Source: Streptacidiphilus jeojiense
GTDB taxonomy: Bacteria; Actinomycetota; Actinomycetes; Streptomycetales; Streptomycetaceae
Assembly: GCF_000719095.1 (NCBI RefSeq)
Contig: NZ_JOEH01000020.1
Location: forward strand, 1-64,000
Reading direction: 5' to 3'
DNA: 64,000 nt
Shown here: piece after piece, positions 25,655 to 34,474 of the stretch
Layout of the letters: every line of letters begins with the position of its first letter
How positions within the stretch are numbered: the stretch's first letter is position 1
Notes under the pieces: generated by a model
What the model was told of the DNA's origin: nothing
The model's database searches: none
What the model saw: only the letters and a program-made list of their open reading frames with translations
Position numbers and translations under genes: made by a program

Positions 25655-26065
25655 ATGAGCGACCTGCTGGAGCGACTGCGAGGGCGCGGCTGGAGGATGA
25701 CCTCCCAGCGGCGTGTCGTTGCCGAGGTCCTCGACGGCGACCACGTTCATCTGACGGCCGACGAGGTGCACGCCAGGGCCGTGCAGCGGCTGCCCGAGAT
25801 CTCCCGGGCGACTGTCTACAACACCCTGCGCGAGCTGGTCACCCTCGACGAGGTCATAGAGGTCTCCACCGACGGCCGCGCCAAGCGCTACGACCCCAAC
25901 GCCCACCACCCGCACCAGCACCTGGTCTGCTCCCGTTGCGGCACCATCCGCGATGTCCATCCGACCGGCGACCCGTTGGCCGCGCTCCCGGAGGAGGAGC
26001 GGTTCGGCTTCACCATGTCCGAGGTCGAGGTCACCTACCGCGGGCTCTGCCCGTCCTGCGCGTAG
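25655..26065 (+). CDS. Fur-family regulator (FurA/CatR/PerR type)
   Basis: A 136-residue metalloregulator. Residues about 10-80 are the winged helix (GWRMTSQRRVVAEVLD, HLTADEVHARAVQRLPEISRATVYNTLREL), followed by the dimerisation domain with the HHHPHQHLVC-type metal site (HHPHQHLVCSRCG), and a closing CPSC zinc pair. The AHHPHQH sequence and both CxxC motifs are intact. Position divergent from katG points to a peroxide sensor that represses katG and itself, like actinobacterial FurA or CatR. AGGTG precedes the ATG. Iron uptake control is the less likely alternative. Confidence 0.92.
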   Translation: MSDLLERLRGRGWRMTSQRRVVAEVLDGDHVHLTADEVHARAVQRLPEISRATVYNTLRELVTLDEVIEVSTDGRAKRYDPNAHHPHQHLVCSRCGTIRDVHPTGDPLAALPEEERFGFTMSEVEVTYRGLCPSCA

Positions 26066-26239
26066 GCCGTCCCGCCGTCGAGTCGAACTGTCCCGGATCG
26101 GGCGTCCCCGGGACAGCCGACACGCCGCAGCGTCCCCTCGGGGAGTGTCGGGCGGGCGTGGGTGAAGAGGCCACGCGGCGGGCTGCGACGGGCATATGAT
26201 CATCTGTCGTCGTAACCCGATGATCGATGGAGGGCCCAC

Positions 26240-26839
26240 GTGTCGGTGCACCAGGAGCAGTCCACGACCCCGCCCGGCCCGGTCACCCGCGATCTGCTGG
26301 AGACCCTGGACGAGGTCCGCGACCGGACCCTCGCCCGGCTGGAGGGTCTCACCGACGCCGAGTACCTCTGGGAGCCGGTGGCCTCCTGCATGACGCTCAG
26401 GCCGGCCGCGGACGGGAGTTTCCGCGCCGATCCGAGGCCCGGGGCCGAGGACGGGGACGGGGACAAGGCCGGTCCTGCGCCGTTCACCACGATCGGCTGG
26501 CGGGTCTGGCACATCGGGGCGGACTGCCTGCGCAGCTACGGCCGCTTCTTCGGTGACGAACCGCTGGGTGACGACCGTCACCTGTGGCCCGGGACGGCGG
26601 CCGAGGGCGTCGCGCTGATGAGCCGCGACTGGGCCCGGTTCCGCGGCCAGGTGGAAGCGCTGGGGGACCAGGGGCTGCTGCAGCCGATGGGTCCGCGCGC
26701 CGGTGCCTACAGCCACGAGAGCTACCTGCTGCTCGCGCTGCACGCCCTGGACGAGGTCGCGCACCACGGTGCCGAGTTGGGCGTTCTCCGCGACCTCTAC
26801 CTGCACGGTTTCAAGGCCCGGTCGGCCGAGCCGGCCTGA
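26240..26839 (+). CDS. DinB-superfamily protein
   Basis: A 199-residue protein with a DinB four-helix bundle. Visible are LLETLDEVRDRTLARLEGLTDAEYLWEP, the first metal His in GWRVWHIGADCLRSYGRFF, and the late motif ALDEVAHHGAELGVLRDLYL, whose His pair completes the usual three-His metal site. Family roles include thiol transfer (mycothiol or bacillithiol dependent), but this member is unassigned. GTG at 26240. It is monocistronic. Confidence 0.85.
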   Translation: MSVHQEQSTTPPGPVTRDLLETLDEVRDRTLARLEGLTDAEYLWEPVASCMTLRPAADGSFRADPRPGAEDGDGDKAGPAPFTTIGWRVWHIGADCLRSYGRFFGDEPLGDDRHLWPGTAAEGVALMSRDWARFRGQVEALGDQGLLQPMGPRAGAYSHESYLLLALHALDEVAHHGAELGVLRDLYLHGFKARSAEPA

Positions 26840-26903
26840 CCCGGCTGCCGACACGGGGACGGGCGGCTGCCGGCCGTGCGCCGGCAACCGCCCGGTCGGG
26901 GCG

Positions 26904-28073
26904 TCAGTTCCCGCGCTCGCCGCGGAAGGCGCGCAGCATCGGCAGGGCGCGGTTGTCGAAGTCGAACGCCGCCTGGTTCTCCCAGGCGTTGCCCGAGGTG
27001 GGGTCGGTCTCGTCCCAGCCGTTGCCGGGCACCGCGGTCCAGGTGCCCTCCCAGTAGAAGTAGCCCAGGCCGCGCCCACCGGGGACGGCGGCGACGGTGT
27101 CGGCCAGGGTGCGTACCCAGGCCTCCTGGCCGGACGGGGTCGCCGGGAAGCCCTCGACCAGCTCGTCGGCGGAGTCGATCATGTTGGCGAGTGCGTCCTT
27201 GCTGTCCAGGCGGAACGGATAGCCGGTCTCGGCGACCAGGACGTCCTTGTCGTAACGGGCGGAGACGTCGGCCAGGTTGGCCGCCAGCCCGGTCAACGGG
27301 CCGTGCCAGTAGGGGTAGTAGGAGGCGCCGATGACGTCGAAGGGCACCTCGTAGGACACCGCGTTGTCGAACCACCAGCGGTACAGGCCGTTGTCGCCGC
27401 CGTTGGCCAGGTGCAGCACGATCCGGGTGCGCGGCGAGACGGCGCGGGCCGCGGCGATGCCGGACTTCAGCAGGGCCGCCAGCTGCTCCCAGTGGTTCCA
27501 GTCGCCGTCCGGCCAGAGCATCCCGCCGTTCAGCTCGTTGCCGATCTGGGCCAGGGCGGCCGGGGTGCCCTGTGCGGCCAGCGATCCCAGGACGTCGGCG
27601 GTGTGGTCGTGGACCGCCTGCTTCAGGCCGTCGAGGTCGTAGTCGGCCCAGGCCGCGGGCTTGAACTGCTTGCTGGGGTCGGCCCAGGTGTCGGAGTAGT
27701 GGAAGTCGACCATCAGCCGCACGCCGGCCGCGTGCAGGCGCCGGGCGATCGGCAGGATTCGGCGCTTGGTGTTGTACCCGTCCGCCGGGTTGACCCAGAC
27801 CTTCAACCGGGCGTGGGTCAGGCCGGCCCCGGCCAGGATGCGTATCGCGTCGCCCCTGCGGCCGTCGGGGTAGCGGTAGACGCCGCCCAGCGCCTCGCTC
27901 TTGGCGAGCGAGGAGATGTCCATTCCGCGAATGCGCAGCCCGCTGCCGTCCGCCGCCCCTGTTCCGGCGGCTGCGGCGCGGGTGGCCGCGAGCGCGCCGT
28001 CGGGGAACGCCAGCGGGAGCGTGGTCGCGGCGGCGGCTGCCGCCACCGCCTTGATCATGGTGCGTCGTTGCAC
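26904..28073 (-). CDS. Secreted GH53 endo-beta-1,4-galactanase
   Basis: A 389-residue secreted arabinogalactan endo-galactanase. The N-terminus MQRRTMIKAVAAAAAAT is Tat-like (RRTMIK). The barrel begins RGMDISSLAKSEALGGVYRYPDG and continues LKVWVNPADGYN, VDFHYSDTWADP, the acid/base E180 in QIGNELNGGMLWP and the nucleophile E282 in LVAETGYPF, and the closing YFYWEGTW. It cleaves beta-1,4-galactan of plant pectin outside the cell. A 6-bp-arm inverted repeat at 28124 upstream may be its operator. Neighbour of a PL7 lyase. Confidence 0.92.
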   Translation of the reverse strand: MQRRTMIKAVAAAAAATTLPLAFPDGALAATRAAAAGTGAADGSGLRIRGMDISSLAKSEALGGVYRYPDGRRGDAIRILAGAGLTHARLKVWVNPADGYNTKRRILPIARRLHAAGVRLMVDFHYSDTWADPSKQFKPAAWADYDLDGLKQAVHDHTADVLGSLAAQGTPAALAQIGNELNGGMLWPDGDWNHWEQLAALLKSGIAAARAVSPRTRIVLHLANGGDNGLYRWWFDNAVSYEVPFDVIGASYYPYWHGPLTGLAANLADVSARYDKDVLVAETGYPFRLDSKDALANMIDSADELVEGFPATPSGQEAWVRTLADTVAAVPGGRGLGYFYWEGTWTAVPGNGWDETDPTSGNAWENQAAFDFDNRALPMLRAFRGERGN

Positions 28074-28123
28074 GACGGTCCTTTCATCGCCAGAGGATCG
28101 CGTAAGGCTGCGTGTTTCCTTGA

Positions 28124-28138
28124 TTGTTTTTCAAACAA
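28124..28138. promoter_or_regulatory. Inverted repeat before the GH53 gene
   Basis: TTGTTTTTCAAACAA has perfect 6-bp arms (TTGTTT/AAACAA) around TTC, about 50-65 bp upstream of the GH53 start. AT-rich and isolated, it is a plausible repressor site, for example for a LacI or GntR regulator. Confidence 0.45.
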
Positions 28139-28218
28139 GGTGCAACAGATCCAAACGGAAGCTTGGGGCTGGCAATGGCCGGGGTCAAGAGCGGAGCGTG
28201 ACCATTTTCGGCACAGTC

Positions 28219-28248
28219 GTGCACAGTCCGTGCACACCGCCGTGCACA
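28219..28248. repeat. Three GTGCACA repeats
   Basis: GTGCACA occurs at 28219, 28230 and 28242, spaced 11 and 12 bp, about one helical turn. The core GTGCAC is palindromic. It lies between the PL7 stop and the GH53 promoter and could be a cooperative protein-binding array. The rest of 28139-28352 shows no gene. Confidence 0.45.
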
Positions 28249-28352
28249 GCCGCCGCCTCGCCGCCCCCGGCGGCCGGCGCCCGACGGCAACCGCCCGGCC
28301 CGACGTCGATGCGTCGGACCGGGCGGCGGTGTGCTGCGTTGCCGACGGGGAA

Positions 28353-29132
28353 TCAGCTGCTGTGGGAGACGGTCAGGCCGTAGAAGGCGACCCGGGCTCC
28401 GTTGGTGGTGCTGTTGGAGGACGACTGGTTGTAGGAGCCGGCCTTGAAGTACTGCTTGTAGACGTCGAAGGAGGACGGGATGGCGTAGTGCGTGGTGGTG
28501 CCGTTGACCGTCAGGTTGATCGTGTTGCCGCCGGAGACGCCGAGCACGTAGCTCCAGGTCTTGCCGATCGACACATTGCCGACGGTGTGCGTGGTCTGGC
28601 CGCCGGAGGGGGAGTTCTCGGTGCCGACCACGATGTCGCCGTTGGAGTGGTAGTAGAGCTCCACCAGCGGCTTGGTGGACGAGCCGCCGGTGCCCAGGTG
28701 GATCTGCCCGACGCAGACGTTCGACGTCACGGAGACCACGCGCAGGGTGGCGCTCAGCTTGTGGGTGCCGCTGAGCGCCCAGTCCGCGGCGGTGCCGTTG
28801 GAGTTCATCTCGCGCAGCTCGGAGCGGGCGTAGTTGGAGTTGGGGGTGGTGACGCCCTTCTCCGGGGCCCAGAAGGTCATCGCGCCGTCGCGGGTGTCGG
28901 TGTAGAAGTAGGAGTCCTGGTAGCCGTTGGCCCCCTGCAGCTCCGAGGACGGGATGGTGGTCGGCGAGCCGGGGGAGCCGACCGGCTCCTGCAACTCCCA
29001 CACCGACAGGTTGAAGTTGCCGCCGGGCGCGACCGTGGGGGAGGCGGCGTTGGCGCTGGTGCCCAGCAGGGTGATGGTGCCGGCTATGCCCATGGCGGTC
29101 GCCGTGGCGAGGATCTTGGAGCGGGTTTTCAC
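28353..29132 (-). CDS. Secreted PL7 alginate lyase
   Basis: A 259-residue secreted polysaccharide lyase, family 7. The signal peptide covers about residues 1-29 (ends TSANA). The three family motifs are intact: R103-S-E-L-R (YARSELREM), Q143-I-H145 (VGQIHLG) and Y228-FKAGSYNQ. QIH is the form associated with polyguluronate-preferring enzymes, while some act on other uronans. It cleaves alginate-type polymers by beta-elimination. Single catalytic domain, no binding module. A dre-like site and a GTTCAT/ATGAAC palindrome lie 30-60 bp upstream. Confidence 0.93.
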   Translation of the reverse strand: MKTRSKILATATAMGIAGTITLLGTSANAASPTVAPGGNFNLSVWELQEPVGSPGSPTTIPSSELQGANGYQDSYFYTDTRDGAMTFWAPEKGVTTPNSNYARSELREMNSNGTAADWALSGTHKLSATLRVVSVTSNVCVGQIHLGTGGSSTKPLVELYYHSNGDIVVGTENSPSGGQTTHTVGNVSIGKTWSYVLGVSGGNTINLTVNGTTTHYAIPSSFDVYKQYFKAGSYNQSSSNSTTNGARVAFYGLTVSHSS

Positions 29133-29161
29133 GTGGGGGTTCCTTCCGCTGCCTGGACCTT

Positions 29162-29191
29162 GTTCATATACATGAACTAGGTCTAGTCCAA
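29162..29191. promoter_or_regulatory. Palindrome and DasR-like site before the PL7 gene
   Basis: GTTCATATACATGAAC (29162-29177) has perfect 6-bp arms. It overlaps ACTAGGTCTAGT, and the adjoining GGTCTAGTCC (29180-29189) matches the DasR palindrome GGTCTAGACC at 9 of 10 positions. Both lie within 60 bp of the PL7 ATG. Nothing else is seen in 29192-29359. Confidence 0.4.
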
Positions 29192-29359
29192 TGGTGCGTC
29201 AGTTCTGGATAGTACGGACGCACCGCCCCGCCAACAATCCTTTCCGTAGACGGAATTGATATATGCAGGTCAAAAGGTTCACATAGGGAAGGGAAGGTGG
29301 TTGCCAGAGGTGTCGTGGCTCTGCGCGGCTGTTCTGTCGTGTGCACCCCGACGGAAGCT

Positions 29360-29383
29360 AGCGGTTCACAAACGTGAACCGCT
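29360..29383. terminator. 10-bp hairpin at the end of the GbsR-like gene
   Basis: AGCGGTTCAC (29360-29369) pairs perfectly with GTGAACCGCT (29374-29383) around AAAC. The stem includes the stop codon of the minus-strand regulator gene (29366-29368), consistent with a terminator that overlaps the coding end. Confidence 0.65.
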
Positions 29384-29878
29384 GCTGGGGCCCTGAAGCA
29401 GTTCGGTGCGCTCCTGCTGCCACCGCTCCAGCAGTTGTGGCAGCTCGCGCCGCAGGAACGCGAAGAAGACCATCGACTCCTTGAGGCGTTCCCCGGCCGG
29501 ACTGTCCGCGCCGAGCAGGGCGACCCCTTCGCCCATGCTGGACTCCCAGCGCAGGAGCACCTGGTCGCGGCGGAGCATGGTCTCGTGCCATCCGTCGGCC
29601 AGCACCCGGTAGCGATCCCGGCGCGAACCGGGGTCGCGCTCGCGGGTGGCCAGGCCGACCTGGGTCAGATAGCGGACCGCCCCGGAGACCGCGGCCGGGC
29701 TGATCTCCAGCAGTTCGGCGAGTTCCAGCGAGGTCAGCCGGCCCGAGTCGCTGGACAGCAGGGCCGCGAACACCCGTGAGGGCATCCGCGGGATGCCGCT
29801 GTCGCTGAGCACGCCCGCGAACCGCTCGATGAATCCGCGCAGCATGGTGGTGTGGTCGTCCGCCTCGTCGCTCGCCAT
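29366..29878 (-). CDS. GbsR/MarR-type transcriptional regulator
   Basis: A 170-residue winged helix regulator of the GbsR type. The DNA-binding part is MPSRVFAALLSSDSGRLTSLELAELLEISPAAVSGAVRYLTQVGLATRERDPG in outline (residues about 25-80), with SRRDRYRVL as wing. The C-terminal helices (SMVFFAFLRRELPQLLERW) should dimerise. It is divergent from an ABC exporter pair with 71 bp between start codons, so it probably represses that operon and itself in response to an exported compound. The ATG at 29878 is chosen because upstream sequence encodes no sensible domain. Confidence 0.88.
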   Translation of the reverse strand: MASDEADDHTTMLRGFIERFAGVLSDSGIPRMPSRVFAALLSSDSGRLTSLELAELLEISPAAVSGAVRYLTQVGLATRERDPGSRRDRYRVLADGWHETMLRRDQVLLRWESSMGEGVALLGADSPAGERLKESMVFFAFLRRELPQLLERWQQERTELLQGPSSGSRL

Positions 29879-29914
29879 GGCCCTACCGTATCCGGTATTA
29901 GCAGTTTCATAACA

Positions 29915-29943
29915 TTCACAGAATTGTAAAAGTGGTGTAGCTT
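29915..29943 (+). promoter_or_regulatory. Leaderless promoter of the ABC exporter operon
   Basis: TTCACA (29915-29920), a 17-nt AT-rich spacer and TAGCTT (29938-29943) precede the ATG at 29950 by six bases, with no ribosome site. The spacer, GAATTGTAAAAGTGGTG, is a likely target of the divergent GbsR-type regulator. Confidence 0.6.
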
Positions 29944-29949
29944 CGAGCC

Positions 29950-30912
29950 ATGACAACGTCGATCTCCCCGGCGGTCTCCGTGTCCGGGCTGGTCAAGACC
30001 TTCGGGCGGACCCGCGCGCTGGACGGCCTGGAGCTGGAGGTCGCCCGCGGCGAGGTGCACGGCTTCCTCGGGCCCAACGGAGCCGGCAAGTCCACCACCA
30101 TCCGGGCGCTGCTCGGTCTGATCCGCGCCGACTCCGGAACCATGCGGATGCTGGACCGGGACCCCTGGCGCGACTCGGTCGCGCTGCACCGCCGACTCGC
30201 CTACGTACCGGGCGATGTGACGCTCTGGCGCAACCTCACCGGCGGCGAGGTGATCGATCTGCTGGGACGGCTCCGCGGCGGTCTGGACGCTGGCCGGCGG
30301 GCCACGCTGCTGGACCGCTTCGAGCTCGACCCGACCAAGAAGGGCAACGCCTACTCCAAGGGCAACCGTCAGAAGGTGGCCCTGGTGGCCGCGTTCGCCT
30401 CGGACGCCGAGCTGCTGATCCTGGACGAGCCCACCTCCGGTCTCGACCCGCTGATGGAGGAGGTCTTCCGGGGCTGCGTGGCCGAGGAGCGGGACCGGGG
30501 CCGCACGGTGCTGCTGTCCAGTCACATCCTGTCCGAGGTCGAGGCGTTGTGCGACCGGGTGAGCATCATCCGGGCCGGGCGCACGGTGGAGAGCGGTTCG
30601 CTCGCCGAGCTGCGGCACCTCACCCGGACCTCCGTGGAGGCCGAACTGGCCACCGCCCCGGAGGGATTGGACCGACTGCCCGGTCTGCACGGGCTGGACC
30701 TCGGACCCAGCGACGGCGGACCCGGTGACCTCGGACCCAGCGACGGCGGCACCGGCGACGGCACTGCCGTCCGGCTGCGCTGCCAGGTGGACACCGACCG
30801 GCTCGACGGCCTGATCCGCGTGCTGTCCGCCGCCGGGATCCGCACGCTGACGAGCCGTCCGCCCACGCTGGAGGAGCTGTTCCTGCGCCACTACGAGCAG
30901 GTGCGGTCATGA
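29950..30912 (+). CDS. ABC exporter ATP-binding protein
   Basis: A 320-residue ATPase: Walker [11 protein letters not shown]-loop region AYVPGDV, signature [11 protein letters not shown] (a variant of LSGGQ with SKGNRQK, common in this exporter group), Walker [14 protein letters not shown], and [16 protein letters not shown]-terminal domain of about 100 residues carries an insert with two copies of LGPSDGG made by a 30-bp tandem duplication. It is coupled to the permease by an ATGA overlap. Such pairs (tetronasin/antibiotic-exporter type) confer resistance to hydrophobic compounds; substrate unknown. Confidence 0.92.
   Translation: MTTSISPAVSVSGLVKTFGRTRALDGLELEVARGEVHGFLGPNGAGKSTTIRALLGLIRADSGTMRMLDRDPWRDSVALHRRLAYVPGDVTLWRNLTGGEVIDLLGRLRGGLDAGRRATLLDRFELDPTKKGNAYSKGNRQKVALVAAFASDAELLILDEPTSGLDPLMEEVFRGCVAEERDRGRTVLLSSHILSEVEALCDRVSIIRAGRTVESGSLAELRHLTRTSVEAELATAPEGLDRLPGLHGLDLGPSDGGPGDLGPSDGGTGDGTAVRLRCQVDTDRLDGLIRVLSAAGIRTLTSRPPTLEELFLRHYEQVRS
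30697..30749 (+). repeat. 23-bp direct repeat inside the ABC ATPase gene
   Basis: The 23-base unit starting GACCTCGGACCCAGCGAC occurs at 30697-30719 and, identically, at 30727-30749, a 30-bp period that keeps frame and adds ten codons. It looks like a recent in-frame duplication in a linker. Confidence 0.8.
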
Positions 30913-32504
30913 CCGCAGGCCTCGGCGAGCTGCTGCGGCTGGCCCTGCGCCGGGACCGGATCATGCTGCCGGTCTGGATCTACGCGTTGATCGGCTCGGC
31001 GGCCAGCACCCTGATCTCGATCCGCCGCCTCTACCCGGACGACGCCTCCCGGGACCGGCTCGCGCAGAGCATCAACGGCAACCCGTCGCTGCGCGCGCTC
31101 TACGGGCCGGTGTACGACGCCCACAGCGTGGGTGCGCTGACGGCCTGGCGGATCCTGCCCTACGGGGGTCTGATGATCGGCCTGCTGTGCGTGCTGCTGG
31201 TCACCCGTCACACCCGGGCCGAGGAGGAGTCGGGACGGATGGAGCTGGTCGGCGCGGGGGCGGTCGGCCGGGCGGCGCCGCTGGCCGCCGCCCTGGGCAC
31301 GGCGCTGACCGCCTGCCTCACCGTGGCGCTGGTCGTGCCGCTGCTGATGATCGCCTTCGGTGAGGCTGCCGCGGGCTCCTTCGCCTTCGGGCTCGCCTAC
31401 GCCGGGACCGGCCTGGTCTTCGCCGGCGCTGCCGCACTGGCGGCCCAGGTCACCGCCACCGCGCCGGCGGCCAACGGCATCGACGGGGCGCTGCTCGGTT
31501 TGGCCTTCCTGCTCCGTGCCTGCGGTGACGCCGCCGGGAGCAGCGGCCCCGAATGGCTGGTGTGGCTCTCCCCGCTGGGCTGGGCCGAGCGGGTCCGGCC
31601 CTACGCCGACACCGCCTGGTGGCTGCCCGCGCTGATGCTGGCGGCGTTCCTGGTCCAGGTCGCCGGCGCGTACCTGCTGGCGTCGCGGCGCGACCTGGGC
31701 AGCGGGCTGCTCCCGCAGCGCCCCGGTCCGCCGGTCGGCGCGCCCTCGCTGCGCAGCGCCTACGCACTCGGTCTGCGGCTGCAGCGCGGCAGCCTGTACG
31801 GCTGGACGGCGGCGTTCCTCGCCGCCGGGCTGGTCTTCGGCGGCATCAGCCAGGGCATCCGGCAACTCCTGGAGGGCAGCGGCTCGGTGCAGCGGGTGCT
31901 GGAGCGGATGGGCGGCACCCAGGGGGCGGTCGACTCCTATCTGTCCACCATGACCAGCACCTTCGCCATGGTCGCCGCCGTCTACGCGGTGCAGACCGTG
32001 CTCCGGCTGCGTAGCGAGGAGACCGGCGGCCGGGCCGAACCGGTACTGGCCACCGGCGTGTCCCGGCTCAGCTGGGCCTGGAGCCATCTGGTCTACCCGC
32101 TGCTCGGCTCGGCCGTGCTGCTGGCGGCCGCGGGCCTCGGCCTGGGGCTGGGCACCGGCGCGGTACTGGGGGACCTGGGCGGCTGGACCTGGCGGCTGCT
32201 GGGCGCGGCGCTGGTGCAGCTGCCCGCGGTCTGGGTGTTCGCCGGGGCGGCCCTGGCGCTGTTCGGACTGCTGCCGCGATGGACCGCCGCCGCCTGGGGT
32301 GTGCTCGGTGCGCTGCTGTTCATCGCCTACCTGGGACCGCTGCTGAGTGCCGGTCAGTGGCTCCTGGACCTGACGCCGTTCACCCATGTGCCGCGGCTGC
32401 CCGGCGGCACGGTCACGTTGCAGCCGCTGCTGTGGCTGACGCTGGTGACCGTGGCGCTCGGCGGCGCGGGCCTGACCGGCCTGCGCCGCCGGGACCTGGG
32501 CTGA
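30909..32504 (+). CDS. ABC exporter permease (polyketide antibiotic-exporter type)
   Basis: A 531-residue membrane protein with about twelve hydrophobic segments in two halves. Typical parts are [26 protein letters not shown]-like [67 protein letters not shown], and in the second half [25 protein letters not shown]. The duplicated EE-x-G-R-x-E motif is a mark of this family. It forms the channel for the preceding ATPase. ATG 30909 overlaps the ATPase stop. Likely regulated by the divergent GbsR-type protein. Confidence 0.9.
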   Translation: MTAGLGELLRLALRRDRIMLPVWIYALIGSAASTLISIRRLYPDDASRDRLAQSINGNPSLRALYGPVYDAHSVGALTAWRILPYGGLMIGLLCVLLVTRHTRAEEESGRMELVGAGAVGRAAPLAAALGTALTACLTVALVVPLLMIAFGEAAAGSFAFGLAYAGTGLVFAGAAALAAQVTATAPAANGIDGALLGLAFLLRACGDAAGSSGPEWLVWLSPLGWAERVRPYADTAWWLPALMLAAFLVQVAGAYLLASRRDLGSGLLPQRPGPPVGAPSLRSAYALGLRLQRGSLYGWTAAFLAAGLVFGGISQGIRQLLEGSGSVQRVLERMGGTQGAVDSYLSTMTSTFAMVAAVYAVQTVLRLRSEETGGRAEPVLATGVSRLSWAWSHLVYPLLGSAVLLAAAGLGLGLGTGAVLGDLGGWTWRLLGAALVQLPAVWVFAGAALALFGLLPRWTAAAWGVLGALLFIAYLGPLLSAGQWLLDLTPFTHVPRLPGGTVTLQPLLWLTLVTVALGGAGLTGLRRRDLG

Positions 32505-32570
32505 ACCGGCGGTTGGGCTGAACCGGCAGCCGGGCAATGGCGACTGACGGTCAGTCAGTCAGCCCTTCCG

Positions 32571-34241
32571 TCAGAGCCTGTCCGCCGCGTCGCGTCCGGC
32601 GGCGCGTCCGGAGAACAGGCAGCCGCCGAGGAAGGTGCCCTCCAGCGCGTTGTAGCCGTGCACCCCGCCGCCGCCGAAGCCGGCCACCTCGCCGGCCGCG
32701 TACAGGCCGCCGATGGGGGTGCCGTCCGCGCCCAGCGCCCGGGACTGCAGGTCGGTCTGGATGCCGCCGAGGGTCTTGCGGGTGAGGATGTGCAGCTTGA
32801 CGCCGATCAGCGGTCCGGCGGCGGGGTCCAGGATCCGGTGCGGGGAGGCGGTGCGCCCGATCCGGTCGCCGAGGTAGCGGCGGGAGTTGCGGATGCCCTG
32901 GACCTGGGAGTCCTTGCTGTAGGGGTTGGCGATCTGCAGGTCGCGGGCCTCGATCTGGGCGCGGACGGCGTCGGCCTTCAGCAGCGGCTCGTCGGTGAGC
33001 GCGTTCATCTTCGCCACCAGCTCGTCGAGGGTGTCGGCGACGACGAAGTCCGCACCGTGCTGCTTGAACGCCTCGACCGGCGCGGGGGCGCCCTTGCCGA
33101 GCACCCGGGAGCGCAGGAACGCCCGGCGGTCCTTGCTGGTGATGTCGGGGTTCTGCTCGGAGCCCGACAGCGCGAACTCCTTCTCGATGATCTTCTGGCT
33201 GAGGATGAACCAGGAGTGGTCGTACTGGGCGATGGACTCGGTGGTGCGCAGGTGGCGCAGCGTGCCGAGGGTGTCGTAGCCGGGCAGGCAGGGGTCCGGC
33301 AGGCGGCGTCCGAGGGCGTCGAACCACATCGACGAGGGGCCCGGCAGGATGCGGATGCCGTGGCCGGCCCAGATCGGGTCCCAGTTCTGCACGCCCTCGG
33401 TGTAGTGCCACATCCGGTCCCGGTTGACCAGGCGGACCCCGGCCTCGGCGCTGATGTCGAGCATCCGTCCGTCGACGTGCGCGGGCACGCCGGTGACCAT
33501 GCTGCCCGGCGGGGTGCCCATCCGCTCCGGCCAGTAGCGGCGGACGATGTCGTGGTTGCCGCCGATGCCGCCGGTGGTGACGATGACCGCCTGCGCGTTC
33601 AGCTCGAACTCGCCGACCGCGTCCCGGTTGGAGGCGACCCCGCGGGCCGAGTCGTCCTCCGCCAGCAGGGTGCCGCGCACGCCGGTGGCCTGGCCGTCGG
33701 CGACCAGCAGCTCGTCGACCTGGTGGCGGTGGTGGAAGGTGAGCAGTCCGTTCGCGGCGGCCCGCTGCGCCGAGGCGACGAACGGCTCGACCACCCCGGT
33801 GCCGGTGCCCCAGGCGACGTGGAAGCGCGGGACGGAGTTGCCGTGCCCGTCGGCGCGCAGATCGCCGCGCTCGGCCCAGCCGACGGTCGGCAGGAAGCTG
33901 ATGCCGTGTCCGGTCAGCCAGGAGCGCTTCTCCCCGGCGGCGAACTCCACGTAGGCGCGGGCCCAGCGGACGGCCCAGGAGTCCTCGTCGTCCAGCCGGT
34001 CGAAGCCGGCGCTGCCCTGCCAGTCACTCCAGGCCAGTTCGAGCGAGTCCTTCACGCCCAGGTGGCGCTGCTCGGGGGAGTCGACCAGGAACAGCCCACC
34101 GAAGGACCAGAACGCCTGGCCGCCGAGGTTGGCGGCGTTCTCCTGGTCCAGCAGGGCGACCCGCTTGCCCCGACTGGTCAGCTCGTGTGCGGCGACGAGT
34201 CCGGCCAGTCCGGCTCCGACGACGATGACGTCAGCGTCCAT
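32571..34241 (-). CDS. FAD-binding dehydrogenase (KstD/fumarate reductase-like)
   Basis: A 556-residue flavoprotein. The FAD-binding start is ADVIVVGAGLAGLVAAHELTSRGKRVALLDQE, followed by ANLGGQAFWSFGG, AQAVIVTTGGIGGNHDIVRRYWP and, at the C-terminus, GGIQTD and GLYAAGEVAGFGGGGVHGYNALEGTFLGGCLFSG, the full set of the FAD_binding_2 family. Related proteins are annotated as FAD-binding dehydrogenases with unknown substrate, possibly steroid-like ketones. The ATG at 34241 begins directly at the FAD fold. Monocistronic; it ends in the gap after the ABC permease. Confidence 0.92.
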   Translation of the reverse strand: MDADVIVVGAGLAGLVAAHELTSRGKRVALLDQENAANLGGQAFWSFGGLFLVDSPEQRHLGVKDSLELAWSDWQGSAGFDRLDDEDSWAVRWARAYVEFAAGEKRSWLTGHGISFLPTVGWAERGDLRADGHGNSVPRFHVAWGTGTGVVEPFVASAQRAAANGLLTFHHRHQVDELLVADGQATGVRGTLLAEDDSARGVASNRDAVGEFELNAQAVIVTTGGIGGNHDIVRRYWPERMGTPPGSMVTGVPAHVDGRMLDISAEAGVRLVNRDRMWHYTEGVQNWDPIWAGHGIRILPGPSSMWFDALGRRLPDPCLPGYDTLGTLRHLRTTESIAQYDHSWFILSQKIIEKEFALSGSEQNPDITSKDRRAFLRSRVLGKGAPAPVEAFKQHGADFVVADTLDELVAKMNALTDEPLLKADAVRAQIEARDLQIANPYSKDSQVQGIRNSRRYLGDRIGRTASPHRILDPAAGPLIGVKLHILTRKTLGGIQTDLQSRALGADGTPIGGLYAAGEVAGFGGGGVHGYNALEGTFLGGCLFSGRAAGRDAADRL

Positions 34242-34360
34242 GGGGATCGATTCCTTCTGTGCAGGTGGGCGGGCTGGCAGGGGGTCAGTCTCCACACCCG
34301 GACGCCTCCACTGCAACCCCGGGCCGCTGCGCGCACAGGGCGCGGACAGGTTCTGTTAGC

Positions 34361-34387
34361 GTTCACATGTCTGCCTGTTCATATGTC
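34361..34387. promoter_or_regulatory. Direct repeats before the PAP2 phosphatase gene
   Basis: GTTCACATGTC (34361-34371) and GTTCATATGTC (34377-34387) form an 11-bp direct repeat with one mismatch, 16 bp apart, about 90 bp before the ATG. The pattern fits a response-regulator or PhoP-like site, and the downstream enzyme is a phosphatase; the PhoP link is only a guess. Confidence 0.4.
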
Positions 34388-34474
34388 CCACCCGGTGCGT
34401 ACCACCGGGCTTCACGCTCCTGCCGCAGACTCCCATCGACCTGGAACGGCGAGTGGGACCCTCAACCGGCGGAG

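Noticed and set aside
28219..28248. CRISPR-like array of GTGCACA repeats
   Set aside because: Units are only 7 bp with 4-5 bp gaps, far too short, and no cas gene is nearby.
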